This document shows positions 33,990 to 44,475 of a DNA stretch of 64,000 bases, piece by piece. How positions within the stretch are numbered: position 1 is the stretch's first letter; every line of letters starts with the position of its first letter. The stretch covers positions 1,937,001 to 2,001,000 of the forward strand of contig NZ_CP095743.1 of the NCBI RefSeq assembly GCF_022049065.2. Direction: 5' to 3'. Under the pieces are notes generated by a model. That model was not told the origin of the DNA. It saw only the letters and a program-made list of their open reading frames with translations, and did no database searches. Source of the DNA: Niallia sp. Man26. GTDB taxonomy: Bacteria > Bacillota > Bacilli > Bacillales > Cytobacillaceae. The position numbers and the translations under genes are program-made.

Positions 33990-36542
33990 ATGTCTTGGAA
34001 AGGTTCTTCTTATATGAGAAAGGCACTTTGTGCTGCAGCGGTGCTGCCGCTGCTTTTTGTTGATACAAGCAGTGTTTTTGCTCACAAATCTACAGATACT
34101 TCTTCTAAAGTGCAATTAGAATACTTAGACAGAGGCTTAACAGCAGCCCAAACTTCTGAAGGCAACTTCCTCAGCTGGAGACTTTTAGGAACAGAGGTGA
34201 CAGGCTACACAAAAAATGGGATGAAGGGAGCATCCTTCCATGTATACCGCGATAACAAAAAAATCGCAACGGTTAGTGACAGCACCAATTTTCTCGACAA
34301 AACTGGTAGTGCTTCGTCTGCTTATGAGGTAAGGGCAGTCGTGAACGGGAAAGAAGTCGATGAAAGTGCTTCAGTCCGTCCATGGGCTGACCAGTTTTAT
34401 GATATTCCCTTGCAAAAACCAGCGGACGGGGTAACGCCTGCAGGCGAAACATACACATATTCTGCCAATGATATGAGTGTGGGTGATGTCGATGGCGACG
34501 GGCAATATGAATATTTCGTAAAATGGGATCCGTCTAATTCTAAAGATGTCTCTCAAAAAGGGTATACAGGCAATGTGTATATCGACTCTTATACGATGGA
34601 TGGCACGCTGCTGTACAGAATTGACCTTGGTGTGAACATAAGAGCAGGAGCGCATTATACACAAATGTCGGTGTATGATTTTGATGGCGACGGCAAAGCA
34701 GAGTTAATGTTTAAGACTGCTCCGGGAACGAAAGTCATTCGTTATGATAAAAAAGGCAATATTACATCAGAAAAATACATTACGATGCCTAAAAGCGATA
34801 TAAGGGCAGGCTACAGCAATAAAGATGATTATCGCATGAGTGCTGCAGATTATTATGATCATTTAGTAAAAATGTTTAGAAACTGGCATCAGCATGAAGA
34901 AGTTGTTAATGGCAATTGGCCTAAAAGCTTAGAAGAGGCCTTTGGCATCGAAAAGAAATACAGTTATCCACTATCAAGACAGGACGCAGAAAGTCTTGTT
35001 GATTATTTCATGGATGTTTACGCACCAAGCAGAAGCACACGTAATGATTTAAGGACTTTTGAAGGGTTCATTCTTGAAGGCCCTGAATATTTGTCTGTAT
35101 TTGAAGGAGCTACAGGGAAGGAATTGGAAACCATCCATTATGAAACAGACCGCCATGATGACGGCTTAATGTGGGGCGATTATGCGATGGCGCGCATTGA
35201 GCCTGGCAACCGTGTGGACCGCTTTCTTGCTGGAGTAGCTTATCTTGACGGTAAAAAGCCATATGCTGTGTTTGCTAGAGGCTATTATACAAGAACAACG
35301 CTTGTTTCCTACAGCTGGGATGGGAAGCATTTGAAGAAGAAATGGGATGTCGACTCCGGCTGGACACCAATGTCTAACCCGTTCAATGACAGTCCTCATG
35401 GCAAGGATGGCACCAATAAAGAATTCGGCACATTAACAACACAAGGGGCCCATTCTCTGGAAATGGCTGATGTGGACTCAGACGGCAAGCAGGAAATTGT
35501 CTATGGGGGAGCAACGATTGACGATAACGGCTCTTTACTGTACAGCTCTACAGATGTAATGCCTGAAGGAAGTGCTTCACCTGGAACAACGGCAAGACTC
35601 GGACACGGTGACGCTCTTCATGTCACCGATATCGATCCTGGGCGTCCTGGTTTGGAAATATACATGGTGCATGAAGGGGCAACGAGTGCACCGTACGGTT
35701 ACACTTTAAGGGATGCTAAGACAGGTGAAGTTATTTATGGCGGTTATACAGGTAAAGATACAGGCAGAGGGATGATTGGTGATATCGACCCAACAAAGCC
35801 TGGGCTTGAGACATGGGCCAATACAGGTGTCGGCTTATATACGGCAAAAGGAGAAAAAATCGGAGATGCTGGACCAGGTACGAATATGAGTATTAAATGG
35901 GCAGGCAATATGACAACTCAAATAGTCGACGGAGCTCTTGAAGTGACACCGACCATTGAAGACTGGAAGAATGGCAGACTTCTGACACTAGAAGGAACGA
36001 GAACGAATAATGGCACAAAGGGGAATCCATCGCTTGTAGCTGACATATTTGGCGACTGGCGTGAGGAATTGCTAGTCCGCACAACAGACAGCTCTGCGAT
36101 CAGAATCTATCAAAGCACAGAAGTGACTGACAGAAAGCTTTATACACTAATGCATGATGTTCAATACCGCACAGGTGTAGCTAGACAAAGCACAACCTAT
36201 AATCAGCCTACTTATACTAGCTTCTATTTTGCAAGTGATACAGATTGGTCACAAGTGCCAGTGCCAACGTTCACAACACCTGGTTTAGAAGCTTTGCTTA
36301 GTCAGTTAATGAAGGATTATAAAGATAAGGGAGAACTATCAGGCAAGCTGTACGGACAGTTAGAAAGCAGCTATAAGCAGGCTATAAAACACGAGGAAAA
36401 AAGCAATAAGAAGCAAGCAGTTAAAGCATTGGAGAAATATAAGGACCAGATAGAGAAGGGCGTAAAAGCTAAATATATTTCAGATGAGGCAGCAAAAAAT
36501 TTAACGAAGCATGCTGACTTACTGATCAATTCGTGGAAATAG
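33990..36542 (+). CDS. Secreted rhamnogalacturonan lyase, PL11 (YesW/YesX type)
   Basis: 850 aa. The N-terminal signal peptide is MRKALCAAAVLPLLFVDTSS followed by VFAHKS (cleavage after VFA). A fibronectin-like N-terminal part leads into the eight-bladed PL11 propeller with calcium-binding DxDxDG motifs (GDVDGDGQYEYF, YDFDGDGKAEL, ADVDSDGKQEIV) and TDIDPGRPGLE, GDIDPTKPGLE, FGDWREELLVR. It cleaves rhamnogalacturonan-I outside the cell by beta-elimination, feeding the importer. Compared with YesW as I recall it, about 110 extra residues (about 249-360, containing DDYRMSAADYYDHL and FGIEKKYSYPL) interrupt the propeller. A C-terminal helical module of about 75 residues (GELSGKLYGQLESSYKQA) is probably a binding or attachment domain. 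GAGGTG precedes the ATG. Confidence 0.92.
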   Translation: MSWKGSSYMRKALCAAAVLPLLFVDTSSVFAHKSTDTSSKVQLEYLDRGLTAAQTSEGNFLSWRLLGTEVTGYTKNGMKGASFHVYRDNKKIATVSDSTNFLDKTGSASSAYEVRAVVNGKEVDESASVRPWADQFYDIPLQKPADGVTPAGETYTYSANDMSVGDVDGDGQYEYFVKWDPSNSKDVSQKGYTGNVYIDSYTMDGTLLYRIDLGVNIRAGAHYTQMSVYDFDGDGKAELMFKTAPGTKVIRYDKKGNITSEKYITMPKSDIRAGYSNKDDYRMSAADYYDHLVKMFRNWHQHEEVVNGNWPKSLEEAFGIEKKYSYPLSRQDAESLVDYFMDVYAPSRSTRNDLRTFEGFILEGPEYLSVFEGATGKELETIHYETDRHDDGLMWGDYAMARIEPGNRVDRFLAGVAYLDGKKPYAVFARGYYTRTTLVSYSWDGKHLKKKWDVDSGWTPMSNPFNDSPHGKDGTNKEFGTLTTQGAHSLEMADVDSDGKQEIVYGGATIDDNGSLLYSSTDVMPEGSASPGTTARLGHGDALHVTDIDPGRPGLEIYMVHEGATSAPYGYTLRDAKTGEVIYGGYTGKDTGRGMIGDIDPTKPGLETWANTGVGLYTAKGEKIGDAGPGTNMSIKWAGNMTTQIVDGALEVTPTIEDWKNGRLLTLEGTRTNNGTKGNPSLVADIFGDWREELLVRTTDSSAIRIYQSTEVTDRKLYTLMHDVQYRTGVARQSTTYNQPTYTSFYFASDTDWSQVPVPTFTTPGLEALLSQLMKDYKDKGELSGKLYGQLESSYKQAIKHEEKSNKKQAVKALEKYKDQIEKGVKAKYISDEAAKNLTKHADLLINSWK

Positions 36543-36551
36543 TAAACATAG

Positions 36552-36593
36552 GACAACAGCCGCTAGCATTAGTAGCGGCTGTTGTCTTTTTTT
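36552..36593. terminator. Strong terminator after the lyase gene
   Basis: 14-bp perfect stem GACAACAGCCGCTA/TAGCGGCTGTTGTC with a 7-nt loop and T7. The stop codon of the opposing gene at 36569 lies within the hairpin. Confidence 0.9.
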
Positions 36594-37318
36594 AAAGTCT
36601 CAGACCAGCCAGCAAGCTCTTCCATGAGTCTAGCTTTTTCCTGTATAAGCTGCTTTAAACGGTGACCATTTGCACCAGAAGGGTGAGGGAAGCCGGAAAG
36701 ATACGGCTGCTTAATCTTATTAGCTGACACTAGCTTCTTCATCATCTCCTCAACCTTTTTTCCTAACGGAATGATTAAAGAGCTCTGAGGCAGCTGCTGT
36801 AATTCCTCCGGAAACACAGTGTTAATATAAGGATGAAGGAGCTTAGCATGTGTCATTGATGGATTATGGCCAGTATAATTTTGCTCTTTATAAAATACTG
36901 GATATTTAAGAAGGGAGGTAGTATGAAGCAAATTCCGTTTTTCTGCAAACAGCTCAGCAGTACTGCTTAAGCCTAGTTCCGTTTGCAGTCCGATTTCATC
37001 GAGCATATTAATTAAATTGATGCGCATCGATCCACTAAAGCTTGCATATACCTTCGTCAGCTTTAGTTGTTCCGTTAAGCTCATTTGTTCGTACGAAAGG
37101 AAAACTTCATAAGCGTTTTTCATTTGCAGCCAGCCAGGAGTAATTCCGACAATAATAATAATCGCTTGCTTGTTTACATAATCATTATGTGGTGCATAAT
37201 ACATGACAAGATCATTTTCAGCACCAATTTGGAATGAAGCTGTCAATAAATCTTGTTTTGTAAGTGATTGATGAACAGAAAGCCTTTTGATGGCAGGTAG
37301 AAATTTATGTATTAGCAT
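36569..37318 (-). CDS. Uracil-DNA-glycosylase-superfamily-like protein
   Basis: 249 aa, cytoplasmic. Two UDG-fold signatures are visible: IIIIVGITPGWLQMKNAY, resembling motif A (GxNPG), and LSGFPHPSGANGHR near residue 215, resembling the C-terminal HPS loop. SLIIPLGKKVEEMM between them matches the usual beta strand before the second motif. Catalytic residues cannot be assigned, and function in base excision repair is inferred only. The start is supported by AAGGAG nine bases upstream. Convergent with the lyase gene and sharing its terminator. Confidence 0.6.
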   Translation of the reverse strand: MLIHKFLPAIKRLSVHQSLTKQDLLTASFQIGAENDLVMYYAPHNDYVNKQAIIIIVGITPGWLQMKNAYEVFLSYEQMSLTEQLKLTKVYASFSGSMRINLINMLDEIGLQTELGLSSTAELFAEKRNLLHTTSLLKYPVFYKEQNYTGHNPSMTHAKLLHPYINTVFPEELQQLPQSSLIIPLGKKVEEMMKKLVSANKIKQPYLSGFPHPSGANGHRLKQLIQEKARLMEELAGWSETLKKDNSRY

Positions 37319-37469
37319 GTATAAACTCCTTGGTGAAAGTTGTATTGTTATTAGTATGCCAGAAGAGAAGATATAAAAGCATCTTAAAATAATGAAAAGC
37401 CAGTTTTCTTTTTTTATTTTTTCTAGTTTACATAATATATATTATAACAAGCAAGTACAATTATGAAAA

Positions 37470-37513
37470 ATTCTGTCTCAAATTAAAGTATACTTTAGAT
37501 AGTGAGACAGAAT
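37470..37513. repeat. Nested inverted repeat in the 476-bp gene-free stretch 37319-37794
   Basis: ATTCTGTCTCA (37470-37480) and TGAGACAGAAT (37503-37513) are perfect 11-bp arms. Between them lies a smaller palindrome TAAAGTATACTTTA (37484-37497). AAAAATTTTT follows. The surrounding gap is very A+T-rich, holds no credible ORF, and otherwise shows a weak cre-like TGAAAGCGCTTTTC near 37733 and the terminator at 37753. Confidence 0.6.
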
Positions 37514-37752
37514 AAAAATTTTTACTTGTAGTTTCTTAAATTATTTCTACTGTTTTTATATATAATTGTTTGTTCGTGCTAAAATTTAATTTAATTTTAG
37601 CTGAACATTTATTTTTATTTTAATTGTTTCTATAATATTGTCTTTAGCATAGATTCATTGCATCATTTATTTCATTTTTCTAGTTAAATTACATGTTTAA
37701 ACGCAATCTTATTGGTTCACTTTTTTATATAATGAAAGCGCTTTTCATAAAC

Positions 37753-37786
37753 AAAAAAAACTAGACATAAATTTTAATGTCTAGTT
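37753..37786 (-). terminator. Terminator of the AbrB-type gene
   Basis: AACTAGACAT, 8-nt loop, ATGTCTAGTT; on the minus strand it is followed by a T8 run. It starts 9 bp after the stop codon. Confidence 0.85.
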
Positions 37787-37794
37787 GCTGTTAA

Positions 37795-38856
37795 CTATTT
37801 TATAACTACTTTTGCTGCCTGCCTTCTTTCCACAAACAGGAAAACTTTCCTCATAATAAGCGGGACTATAAATAATATAAACAAAAGCCTGAACAATTGA
37901 TATGTGGTAATAATCGTCAAATCGGCTTTAACTGCCTGCCCGAGCAAGGCCATTTCCGCCATTCCTCCTGGAGCAAGGCCGATAAATGCGGTTAATAGCG
38001 ATATATTCTCTTCTATCCCCAGTAAAATGGCGGACAGAACGAAGGAAAAACCAACAAGTACGATCGAAGAAATAATTGAAACGGCTAAGAATCGCGGTTT
38101 ATTCTCGATTTCGCCGAATTTCATCTGCATGCCTAAATCAATGCCCATCATTACCTGTGCTGCAGCAATGACTGGCACTGGAATTGCCGGTACATCCATG
38201 CCAATAAGCAAAAGACCAGCAATGATGATAAGCGGTCCTAGCATATAGGGAGTTGGAAATTTGCATTTTTTTGCAACTGCCCCAGCTGCATATGAAATGA
38301 CTAGAAAGAACAGAAACAGCCAGTTTACGCCTTCTGCATTTGCACTTGCTACTGCTGTGCTTCCTGCATGGAAAATCGGACTATAAACGATAAAAGGAAC
38401 TAGCATAACCACTGTCATGATACGGCTGACTTGAATGATAGTTACGACAGTAAGATCTATGCCCTTAATTTCTGAGCTGATCGCCACCATTTGTGTTAAT
38501 CCTCCAGGGATACTGCCTGCAATCGTTGATTTCAGGTTGCTGTGTGTGAGTTTATTCGTCACAACTGCAAGCAGCAGACTGAACAGAATTAAACATATGG
38601 TCAATACCAGCATAGATGGCAGATGTGTAACCATATCCATAAGTGTTTGTTTATTGAAATTTTCTCCGATTGTATAACCGATTGGAATCAGTGCATAAGT
38701 GCGAAAGGAGAAAGGAAGTTTTGGAGTTTGCTTGGTGAGTTTAATAAAGGCTATTGTGCCGATCATCGCTCCGAGAAGCCATGCTAACGGCAGATGAAGC
38801 AATTGAAAAAGTGTTCCGCCAATAATAGCTGACACTAACATTTGATAAAATGACAT
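37795..38856 (-). CDS. AbrB family membrane protein (PF05145)
   Basis: 353 aa polytopic membrane protein with about ten helices in two homologous halves. The repeated signature is visible in each half: GSIPGGLTQMVAIS and GLAPGGMAEMALLG, which identifies the AbrB/AmoA-like putative transporter family. This is unrelated to the AbrB transcription factor. Substrate unknown; some relatives have been linked to ammonia oxidation or export by name only. The ATG follows AAGGG with suitable spacing. Single gene between terminators. Confidence 0.88.
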   Translation of the reverse strand: MSFYQMLVSAIIGGTLFQLLHLPLAWLLGAMIGTIAFIKLTKQTPKLPFSFRTYALIPIGYTIGENFNKQTLMDMVTHLPSMLVLTICLILFSLLLAVVTNKLTHSNLKSTIAGSIPGGLTQMVAISSEIKGIDLTVVTIIQVSRIMTVVMLVPFIVYSPIFHAGSTAVASANAEGVNWLFLFFLVISYAAGAVAKKCKFPTPYMLGPLIIIAGLLLIGMDVPAIPVPVIAAAQVMMGIDLGMQMKFGEIENKPRFLAVSIISSIVLVGFSFVLSAILLGIEENISLLTAFIGLAPGGMAEMALLGQAVKADLTIITTYQLFRLLFILFIVPLIMRKVFLFVERRQAAKVVIK

Positions 38857-38946
38857 TCTATATCCCTTCTTGCTAATTTATTAGATGTATATATAATATA
38901 CTATCATAAAAATTAGTTTGGGTTTCGAAAGATTATTTTTTGCGTA

Positions 38947-38986
38947 TAAAAAACTGTTCATCCACCCTCCCTTTTCGGATGAACAG
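38947..38986 (-). terminator. Terminator of the secreted FG-GAP-like gene
   Basis: 10-bp stem CTGTTCATCC/GGATGAACAG with a 13-nt loop and, on the minus strand, a T run. Confidence 0.75.
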
Positions 38987-38993
38987 CTCTCTG

Positions 38994-39746
38994 TTATTTT
39001 TTGCTGATTTCTTTTACTTTTATTTTTTCTAATTTCCAAGTGTTATCTTTGTTCGTCCACACTGTCTCCAAATATGCTATTTTATCGACAGGTGCTATGC
39101 CGCTAATCATTTGCTTGCCTTCTAGTGTTAATTTTTGTTTATAGCTCGAAGGCTTTAATTGGGAGAACGGACTGATAATCAGCTCTGTAGACTCATTCAA
39201 ATGCCCATTTTGATATAAGCCTAATTGTTCATATGTATTTTTTCGCTCATATAAATCAAAATTATAGGTTTTTATCCCTTCAATCACTAGCTCTGCTTTA
39301 TAATCTTCCTTAAAGCTGCTTGTCATCACAGGTAATTCTGGAATGGAAGCTTCCTTTATCTTCGTACCGTCGTAATCATAAATCGCAAATCTCTTTTTGC
39401 TGCCTCGTTCATTTTCAGCTAGTGTTAAGAACATTTCATCCGTTCCATCACCATCCAAATCGATCAGTTCTAACTGTGGGTTGAATCCGCCATCTACCTC
39501 CTGTACTGACTTTTGCTCCTTGCTGTCAGTTATTTGAATCGTTAGTCTTGTATAAAAGTCATTCTCTTCCTCTGAAAGAATTCCGTTTAAGCCAATAGTT
39601 TCCTGTTTTCCATCACCATTTATGTCTTTTTGTTCTTGAAGCACATTCTTTTCCTGCTCTTCATTTTCCAATGCGTAGGCCCCTGTGATCGCACTTAGTG
39701 ACATGAAAAAAAATGCGGTGAAGGCGAACAATAGTTCTTTTCTCAA
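38994..39746 (-). CDS. Secreted protein with DxDxDG calcium-binding (FG-GAP/VCBS-like) motifs
   Basis: 250 aa. The signal peptide (MRKELLFAFTAFFFMSLSAI, cut after AYA) is followed by DINGDGKQETI near residue 40 and LIDLDGDGTDEMFLTL near 95, typical calcium loops of FG-GAP-type repeats. The remainder is beta-rich and unassigned. TTG at 39746 is chosen as start because AGGAGG lies seven bases before it and the signal peptide begins there. The frame is open 15 codons further up to an ATG without a ribosome-binding site. Confidence 0.75.
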   Translation of the reverse strand: MRKELLFAFTAFFFMSLSAITGAYALENEEQEKNVLQEQKDINGDGKQETIGLNGILSEEENDFYTRLTIQITDSKEQKSVQEVDGGFNPQLELIDLDGDGTDEMFLTLAENERGSKKRFAIYDYDGTKIKEASIPELPVMTSSFKEDYKAELVIEGIKTYNFDLYERKNTYEQLGLYQNGHLNESTELIISPFSQLKPSSYKQKLTLEGKQMISGIAPVDKIAYLETVWTNKDNTWKLEKIKVKEISKK

Positions 39747-39819
39747 TTTAATCCCTCCTGGCGTAATCCTGTTAGTAAATATCATCTCCAATAATGGAAA
39801 AAAGATGTAAAGGAGGAAG

Positions 39820-39851
39820 AAAAAAATCCTTCACCATTTTGGTGAAGGATT
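39820..39851 (-). terminator. Terminator of parE-parC
   Basis: 11-bp perfect stem AATCCTTCACC/GGTGAAGGATT with a 5-nt loop; T run on the minus strand, 6 bp after the parC stop. Confidence 0.88.
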
Positions 39852-39857
39852 ATCTTT

Positions 39858-42293
39858 TTAAGATTCTACTGGTTTTGTTAACCAAGCTAATATAACTTTG
39901 CCTGCATTAGATTCATCAATGACAAATGATCCGTTTGAATAACGGTCATTGAATCGGATTGATTCCACCTGCACTTCTTCGACTAGTCCTTTTTCTGTTT
40001 GCAGATGAACGGTATCTGCTTTACCTGCAATAAACATGCTGACAATGCGATGTGGATTAGCTTTAAGCTCTCTCAGCATCACAACGCCGCGTTTCGCTCT
40101 ACCGCCATTCTCAAATTCTGCTAACTTCATTTTCTTCACAGAACCACGCTGTGTCATAATAACAACCGATTCATTGGCTTCATCCGTAATGATTTGACCG
40201 GAGACAACATAGTCATCTTCTTTTAAGCTTATGCCTTTCACACCAGCTGCCCTTGCTCCGACAATATTGACTTCTTCTTCATGGAAGCGAAGTGCATAGC
40301 CGAAATGAGTGGCGATGATAACACCTTTATTGCCGTCTGTCACTACGACATCGACTACCTCGTCTTCCCCTTTCAGATTTAGTGCAACAAGAGGCTTGCT
40401 GTAGCGCTGTGCTTTATAGCTTGTCAATTCGGTCTTTTTCGCCATGCCATTTTTCGTGAAGAACAGCAAATACTTGCCTTCCTCAAAGCTCTTAACTGGT
40501 ATTGCATGAATAATGCTTTCATTTCTATCGATTGGAATAATGTTAGAAATATGCTGTCCAAGATCCTTCCAGCGGATATCTGGGAGCTCATGGACTGGGC
40601 AATATAAATAATTTCCTTTATTCGTAAACAGCAATACAACTTCAGTTGTATTAACATCCAATTTAGCTAAGATACGGTCTGAATCCTTCATGCCGAAGTC
40701 CTGACCATTACTTGCCGCATAGGAGCGCTGGCTAGTCCGCTTCACATAGCCTTCTTTTGTTACTGTTACGATAACATCCTCACTGCCGACAAGAACTTCG
40801 AGATTGATTTTGATTTCCTCAATTTCAGCCTGAATCGCCGTTCTTCTGTCAGAAATAAAGCGTTTTTTAACATCTTTCAGCTCTTTTTTGATAACAGCAA
40901 GAAGTTTTTTCTCACTGGAAAGAATCGCTGTCCATTCTTCGATTTTCTTCGCCAGTTCTTCTGCTTCTGCAGTAAGCGCCGTGATATCCGTATTTGTAAG
41001 TCTGTATAGCTGCAAGGACACAATCGCTTCCGCTTGAGCTTCAGAGAATTGGAAGGATGCAATTAAATTATCCTTCGCATCTCGTTTATCCTTAGACGCA
41101 CGGATTGTGGAGATAACTTCATCTAAAATAGACAGTGCCTTTATCAGACCATCAACGATATGCTGTCTTTCTTTCGCTTTTTGCAGATCATATTGCGACC
41201 TTTTTGTCACAACATCCTTCTGATGCTCAATATAAGCATCCAATAGCTCAATAATGCCCATCAGCTTCGGACGTTTATTATGAATGGCAACCATATTGAA
41301 GCTGTAAGTAATTTGCAGATCTGTATTCTTGTATAAATAATGGAGAATACCAGACGCGTCTGCATCTTTCTTCAGCTCTATGACAATGCGCAAGCCTGTC
41401 CGGTCTGTTTCATCACGGACCTCAGAAATTCCTTCGACTTTTCGATCAAGCCTGATTTCATCCATTTTCTTCACTAGATTGCTTTTATTTATTTCATAAG
41501 GTATTTCTGTTACGACAATTTGCTGTCTCCCACCGCGAATATCTTCAATATCCGCTTTGCCTCTGACAATAATTTTGCCTTTGCCTGTTTCGTAGGCTTT
41601 TTTAATACCGTCTACCCCTTGAATAATGCCCCCTGTTGGGAAATCAGGGCCCTTGATATGCTTCATGATATCTTCTACGGTTGCTTTTGGGTTATCCATT
41701 CTTTCGATAACACCATCAATCACCTCACCTAAGTGATGGGGTGGAATGTCTGTTGCATAACCAGCCGAAATCCCTGTTGAACCGTTCACAAGCAAGTTCG
41801 GGAACTTTGCCGGCAGAACAGTCGGTTCTGTTGATGTGTCATCAAAGTTCGGAATGAAATCGACCGTTTTTTTATCAATATCCTTCAGCAGTTCTGATGA
41901 TATTGCAGAAAGTCTTGCTTCTGTATAACGCATTGCCGCAGGAGGGTCACCATCAATACTTCCGTTATTACCGTGCATTTCAATTAGCAGATTTCTGACC
42001 TTCCATTCCTGGCTCATCCGCACCATCGCTTCGTACACAGAGCTGTCTCCGTGAGGATGGTAGTTACCGATAACGTTACCGACTGTCTTCGCAGATTTTC
42101 TGAAGTTCTTGTCATGAACATTACCATCAACATGCATCGCATATAAAATCCGACGCTGAACCGGCTTCAAGCCGTCGCGGGCATCTGGCAGCGCCCGCTC
42201 TTGAATGATGTATTTACTATAACGTCCAAAGCGATCACCGAGAACGTCCTCTAAAGGCAAATCACGAAATTGTTCCGTTGAACTTGAACTCAT
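39858..42293 (-). CDS. parC: DNA topoisomerase IV subunit A
   Basis: 811 aa. Type IIA topoisomerase A subunit, which with ParE decatenates daughter chromosomes. Seen: N-terminal DNA-gate domain [20 protein letters not shown], quinolone-resistance region [20 protein letters not shown] with wild-type Ser and Glu, and the active-site Tyr in MRYTEARLS near residue 122. The C-terminal beta-pinwheel carries degenerate GyrA-box repeats ([28 protein letters not shown]); lack of a canonical GyrA box supports ParC over GyrA. Its ATG overlaps the parE stop (ATGA). Confidence 0.97.
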   Translation of the reverse strand: MSSSSTEQFRDLPLEDVLGDRFGRYSKYIIQERALPDARDGLKPVQRRILYAMHVDGNVHDKNFRKSAKTVGNVIGNYHPHGDSSVYEAMVRMSQEWKVRNLLIEMHGNNGSIDGDPPAAMRYTEARLSAISSELLKDIDKKTVDFIPNFDDTSTEPTVLPAKFPNLLVNGSTGISAGYATDIPPHHLGEVIDGVIERMDNPKATVEDIMKHIKGPDFPTGGIIQGVDGIKKAYETGKGKIIVRGKADIEDIRGGRQQIVVTEIPYEINKSNLVKKMDEIRLDRKVEGISEVRDETDRTGLRIVIELKKDADASGILHYLYKNTDLQITYSFNMVAIHNKRPKLMGIIELLDAYIEHQKDVVTKRSQYDLQKAKERQHIVDGLIKALSILDEVISTIRASKDKRDAKDNLIASFQFSEAQAEAIVSLQLYRLTNTDITALTAEAEELAKKIEEWTAILSSEKKLLAVIKKELKDVKKRFISDRRTAIQAEIEEIKINLEVLVGSEDVIVTVTKEGYVKRTSQRSYAASNGQDFGMKDSDRILAKLDVNTTEVVLLFTNKGNYLYCPVHELPDIRWKDLGQHISNIIPIDRNESIIHAIPVKSFEEGKYLLFFTKNGMAKKTELTSYKAQRYSKPLVALNLKGEDEVVDVVVTDGNKGVIIATHFGYALRFHEEEVNIVGARAAGVKGISLKEDDYVVSGQIITDEANESVVIMTQRGSVKKMKLAEFENGGRAKRGVVMLRELKANPHRIVSMFIAGKADTVHLQTEKGLVEEVQVESIRFNDRYSNGSFVIDESNAGKVILAWLTKPVES

Positions 42294-44275
42294 GATTCAT
42301 CCCCCTCCTCTGCAACCACAATATTTTCATTTTCTAATATATTGCCTTCCTCTTCGAGTCCGAACGCAACATTTGACTCAATCCATTTCCGTCTAGGTTC
42401 TACCTTATCACCCATCAGTGTTGTGATGCGGCGTTCCGCTCGTGCGATATCATCGATCTTAACACGGATTAATGTTCTTGTTTCAGGATTCATCGTTGTA
42501 TCCCAAAGCTGATCTGCATTCATCTCGCCTAATCCTTTATAACGCTGTAGCACATAGCCCTTACCGACCTTTTTGATAGCGTCCTGCAAGTCATCGTCGC
42601 TCCATGAATACTCAATAACCTCTTTTTTTCCTGAGCCTCTGCTTACCTTGTATAACGGCGGTAGTGCGATATACACTTTTCCTGCTTCCACAAGCGGCTT
42701 CATATAACGATAGAAGAATGTGAGCAGCAGCACTTGAATATGCGCGCCATCCGTATCAGCATCTGTCATGATGATAACTTTGTCATAATTGGAATCATCG
42801 ATATTGAAATCCGCTCCGACACCTGCTCCAACCGCATGAATAATAGTGTTGATTTCTTCATTTTTAAAGATATCAGACAGCTTTGCTTTTTCTGTGTTGA
42901 TAACCTTACCTCTTAATGGCAGAACGGCTTGGAAGCGTCTGTCTCTTCCTTGTTTAGCAGAGCCGCCTGCAGAATCACCTTCAACTAGATACAATTCGTT
43001 TTTCTGCGGGTTTTTTGACTGTGCCGGTGTCAGCTTGCCTGATAGCACTGTTTCGCCGCGCTTTCTTTTTTTGCCGCTTCTGGCCTCTTCCCGAGCCTTT
43101 CGCGCCGCTTCCCTTGCTTGGTATGCTTTAATGGCTTTTTTGATTAGCAGTGTGCTCGTATCAGGATTTTCCTCAAAGAAGTAGGAAATATGCTCGGAAA
43201 CGACTGCATCGACAGCGCTTCTTGCTTCACTTGTACCAAGCTTGCCTTTCGTTTGTCCTTCAAATTGCAGAAGGCTTTCCGGTACGCGGACAGAAACAAT
43301 CGCAGACAAACCTTCTCGTATGTCTGATCCGTCTAAGTTCTTATCTTTATCCTTAAGCAGGCCGACCTTGCGGGCATATTCATTAAACATTCTCGTCATT
43401 GCTGTCTTGCTGCCCGCTTCATGTGTTCCGCCGTCCTTTGTGCGGACGTTGTTAACGAAGGAGAGAACATTTTCTGAATAGCCGTCATTAAATTGGAAAG
43501 CGAATTCTACTTCAATCCCGTTGCTTTCCCCTTCTAGGCTAACAACCGGGTGCAGAGTATCCTTCTCTTCATTCAAGTACTCAACGAAAGCTTCAATTCC
43601 GTTGTCATAATGAAAGACAGCATGGACATCATTGCGCTCATCTATTAATTCGATTTTAAGTCCTTTTAATAAAAAGGCTGACTCTCTCAGCCTCTCTGAA
43701 AGCGTTTCAAAATTATAAGTAGTTGTAGAGAAGATGGAAGGATCCGGCTTAAAGTGAATAGTCGTGCCAGTTTGATTTGTTTTGCCTAGCTTTTCAAGCG
43801 TAGTAACTGGCTTTCCTCCATCTTCAAAACGCTGTTCATAGATAAAACCGTCTCTTTTTATTTTAACGACAACCCACTCGCTCAAGGCGTTGACAACTGA
43901 CGCACCTACACCATGCAGACCGCCGCTCGTCTTGTATCCGCCTTGTCCGAACTTTCCGCCTGCGTGCAGGATCGTAAAGATTACTTCAGGTGTCGGCTTG
44001 CCGATTTTGTGCATCCCTGTCGGAAGTCCTCTTCCTTTATCCTGTACACTGATAGAATTATCTTTATGGATTTTTACAATGATTTCTTCACCGAATCCGG
44101 CTAATGCTTCATCGACAGCATTATCTACTATTTCATATACAAGATGATGCAACCCTCTTGAATCTGTGCTGCCTATATACATACCGGGACGCTTTCTTAC
44201 AGCTTCCAGTCCTTCCAGCACCTGTATGGCATCATCGTTATAGTCAAATGGTTGTTGATTTTTCGCCACAGACAT
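42290..44275 (-). CDS. parE: DNA topoisomerase IV subunit B
   Basis: 661 aa. GHKL ATPase and TOPRIM subunit of topoisomerase IV. Motifs: [27 protein letters not shown] (Mg-ATP Asn), [26 protein letters not shown], then TOPRIM with [15 protein letters not shown] and [15 protein letters not shown], and the C-terminal [14 protein letters not shown]. The start follows GGTGAAAGGGG. Coupled to parC by a 4-bp overlap. A LexA box covers the predicted promoter, so SOS control is inferred. Confidence 0.97.
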   Translation of the reverse strand: MSVAKNQQPFDYNDDAIQVLEGLEAVRKRPGMYIGSTDSRGLHHLVYEIVDNAVDEALAGFGEEIIVKIHKDNSISVQDKGRGLPTGMHKIGKPTPEVIFTILHAGGKFGQGGYKTSGGLHGVGASVVNALSEWVVVKIKRDGFIYEQRFEDGGKPVTTLEKLGKTNQTGTTIHFKPDPSIFSTTTYNFETLSERLRESAFLLKGLKIELIDERNDVHAVFHYDNGIEAFVEYLNEEKDTLHPVVSLEGESNGIEVEFAFQFNDGYSENVLSFVNNVRTKDGGTHEAGSKTAMTRMFNEYARKVGLLKDKDKNLDGSDIREGLSAIVSVRVPESLLQFEGQTKGKLGTSEARSAVDAVVSEHISYFFEENPDTSTLLIKKAIKAYQAREAARKAREEARSGKKRKRGETVLSGKLTPAQSKNPQKNELYLVEGDSAGGSAKQGRDRRFQAVLPLRGKVINTEKAKLSDIFKNEEINTIIHAVGAGVGADFNIDDSNYDKVIIMTDADTDGAHIQVLLLTFFYRYMKPLVEAGKVYIALPPLYKVSRGSGKKEVIEYSWSDDDLQDAIKKVGKGYVLQRYKGLGEMNADQLWDTTMNPETRTLIRVKIDDIARAERRITTLMGDKVEPRRKWIESNVAFGLEEEGNILENENIVVAEEGDES

Positions 44276-44460
44276 ACCCCTTTCACCTCAAAAACACGAC
44301 ATATTATCTTTTTATGTAGCATGTCGAACAATTGTTTATGTATTCGTCTATAATTTCATTTATCCTCTTTGTTTGCAGGATTATTTTTTCTTTATCTTTT
44401 TGCCATCTATAGTGGACGAAGCACACTATTTTATGCATTTGATAAAAAAACACTAAAATT

Positions 44461-44474
44461 AGAACGTTTGTTCT
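44461..44474 (-). promoter_or_regulatory. LexA (SOS) box on the parE promoter
   Basis: AGAACGTTTGTTCT contains the Gram-positive SOS core GAAC-N4-GTTC. It lies directly downstream of the -10 box, where a repressor would cover the start site. In B. subtilis parEC has been reported, as I recall, among LexA-bound operons, which supports the assignment. Confidence 0.7.
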
Positions 44475-44475
44475 T

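Noticed and set aside
37432..37445. ATAATATATATTAT as a Fur or PerR box
   Set aside because: It is only a general A+T palindrome, differs from the TTATAATNATTATAA pattern, and lies about 115 bp upstream of an unrelated gene.
37733..37746. TGAAAGCGCTTTTC as a cre site
   Set aside because: Two mismatches and a symmetrical half-site spacing one base too long; it lies beyond the end of the AbrB-type gene and far upstream of the next gene.
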